Assembly (NCBI GenBank): GCA_002084765.1
Contig: NBMB01000032.1
Coordinates: forward strand, 1-33,433
Direction: 5' to 3'
Length of the DNA: 33,433 bases
From: Candidatus Cloacimonetes bacterium 4572_55
GTDB taxonomy: Bacteria; 4572-55
This document shows, piece by piece, positions 32,805-33,433 of this stretch. Within the stretch, counting starts at the first letter, position 1. The number at the start of each line of letters is the position of its first letter. Below the pieces are notes generated by a model, which was not told the origin of the DNA, made no database searches, and was given only the letters and a program-made list of their open reading frames with translations. A program made the position numbers and the translations under genes.

Positions 32805-33140
32805 ATGACTGGCAATATTATCCTGATCGGATTTATGGGCGTGGGAAAAGACACGATCGGGAAAATTATCGCGCACCGGACAACGCTCCGATTTGTCTCG
32901 ACGGATCACGAAATTCTGAAAAAAGAAGGCGAACCCATTCATCAGATTATCGAGAAAAAAGGAGAAAGTTATTCCCGTCAATTGGAGAGCGATCTGATCC
33001 AGATCCTTAAAAAACGACGGAATATGACACTTGCCGCTGGGTGTGGCTGCGTTTTCAGCCCGCAAAATAGAAATATATTACAGGAGATGGGGTCCGTGGT
33101 GCATTTGACCGTTGAACCCGCTTTATTGGAGACCCGATTC
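32805..33140 (+). pseudogene. aroK: Shikimate kinase, 3' end cut off by an insertion sequence
   Basis: Shikimate kinase phosphorylates shikimate in the aromatic amino-acid pathway. Residues 1-112 are typical: Walker A G-F-M-G-V-G-K-D-T (9-17), S-T-D-H-E-I in place of the D-x-D substrate motif, the conserved Arg in S-Y-S-R-Q-L-E, and A-A-G-C-G-C-V in place of the G-G-G loop. After P-A-L-L-E-T-R (about 33137) the frame runs into insertion-sequence DNA and stops at 33204-33206 with unrelated residues. About 55-60 residues including the lid Arg are missing, so it is inactive unless the rest lies beyond the element. The loss of G-G-G and D-x-D might mean it was already a divergent kinase. Start ATG 32805, Shine-Dalgarno AAAGGA. 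Confidence 0.75.
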
Positions 33141-33147
33141 TTTGTAG

Positions 33148-33433
33148 TCACCCTTTTATGTGTTGTAAATTATTTTTTGAGGAATGGTGCGGGGCACTCA
33201 CCATAAATAATAGTTCTTTGACATTCCAAATATGATCAGTCAATTTGAAATTATTTTTTGAGGAATGGTGCGGGGCACTCACCATAAATAATAGTTCTTT
33301 GACATTCCAAATATGATCAGTCAATTTGACAGCCATTGCGGGGGTTTGTTGTTTCCATCGTCGTTTGGGATCACCCTCGATTTCCATTCGCAATGCCTTA
33401 TGGGGTCGTATCCAGTTGTAATAGGCGTCTTCC
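33148..33433 (-). mobile_element. Insertion-sequence transposase, C-terminal part (runs off the window)
   Basis: Minus-strand frame open from the window edge: E-D-A-Y-Y-N-W-I-R-P-H-K-A-L ... R-W-K-Q-Q-T-P-A-M-A-V-K-L-T-D-H-I-W-N-V-K-E-L-L, stop at 33148-33150. Y-N-x-x-R-P-H-K-x-L following the third catalytic Glu region and 'T-P-A-M-A-x-x-L-T-D-H-I-W-x-x-x-E-L-L' are typical of DDE transposases/integrases of small insertion sequences; the IS family is not certain. The frame contains an in-frame duplicated 27-residue block. The element's near end falls between about 33137 and 33147, inside aroK; the terminal inverted repeat cannot be paired because the other end is outside. Confidence 0.75.
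33167..33328. repeat. 81-bp perfect tandem duplication inside the transposase gene
   Basis: Unit 1 33167-33247 and unit 2 33248-33328 are identical over 81 bp by direct reading. 81 is a multiple of three, so the transposase frame is kept and the block K-L-T-D-H-I-W-N-V-K-E-L-L ... S-K-N-N is doubled. A recent slippage or recombination event, or an assembly artefact. Confidence 0.9.

Noticed and set aside
28609-33152. Shared 12-mer TTTGTAGTCACC at 28610-28621 and 33141-33152 as a possible insertion-sequence end
   Set aside because: A 12-bp match is expected by chance in a window this size and similarity does not extend on either side.
1-33433. tRNA, rRNA or CRISPR array
   Set aside because: No cloverleaf, rRNA-like stretch or regularly spaced repeat-spacer pattern was seen on reading through; a covariance-model scan was not possible.

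Overview
The window looks like a chromosomal piece of an uncultured or little-studied bacterium of the FCB group (Calditrichota / KSB1 / Zixibacteria / Marinimicrobia neighbourhood; exact phylum not decidable by eye). Three things point there. Two secreted proteins end in the 'N-x-PNPF ... G-x-Y-F-Y-Q ... R-M-hydrophobic' C-terminal module (FlgD-like / type IX 'type A' sorting domain). The RpoD-type sigma factor is short (285 aa) and lacks region 1.1, as primary sigmas of this group do. There are also a TonB-dependent receptor, an Omp28-type lipoprotein and several other envelope proteins. Several promoters fit TTGAC-N16/17-TAnnnT, and TTG/GTG starts are frequent.

Layout. 242-2518 (-): ADP-forming acyl-CoA synthetase. 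2810-6105 (+): a three-gene envelope operon (Omp28-like lipoprotein with thioredoxin fold, exported TlpA/ResA-like thioredoxin, predicted outer-membrane beta-barrel). 6106-6623: an inverted repeat built from AATCTGCG-type units, then a 59-codon remnant of a CHAT protease domain. 6624-11138 (+): a 1504-aa protein with the architecture of mammalian soluble adenylyl cyclase (two cyclase domains, P-loop ATPase, about 12 TPRs). 11158-12147 (+): secreted choice-of-anchor-J protein. 12181-12795 (-): class II (FucA-like) aldolase. 13197-15045 (+): sigma factor plus a membrane protein. 15003-18620: an AT-rich island with a decapitated antitoxin, a VapC stub, a frameshifted and apparently internally deleted restriction endonuclease, two DNA methyltransferases and an attC-like hairpin. 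18925-22713 (+): secreted M14 metallocarboxypeptidase. 22911-25754 (+): small exported protein plus TonB-dependent receptor. 25903-28371 (-): exported GH13 amylase-family enzyme. 28662-29657 (+): MltG. 29709-31803 (+): glycosyltransferase-39/TPR membrane protein broken by a frameshift and probable deletion. 31972-32787 (+): arylamine N-acetyltransferase-like enzyme. 32805-about 33140 (+): shikimate kinase cut by an insertion sequence, whose transposase C-terminus (with an in-frame 81-bp tandem duplication) runs off the right edge.

The theme is envelope, secretion and polymer turnover (M14 protease, GH13, TonB receptor, MltG) together with genome erosion: five genes (CHAT, vapBC, endonuclease, GT39, aroK) survive only as fragments. 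The most interesting items are the ADCY10-like cyclase in which the two half-sites appear to be shared between C1 and C2, the methylation island that kept both methyltransferases but lost its nuclease, and the interspersed AATCTGCG repeat family.
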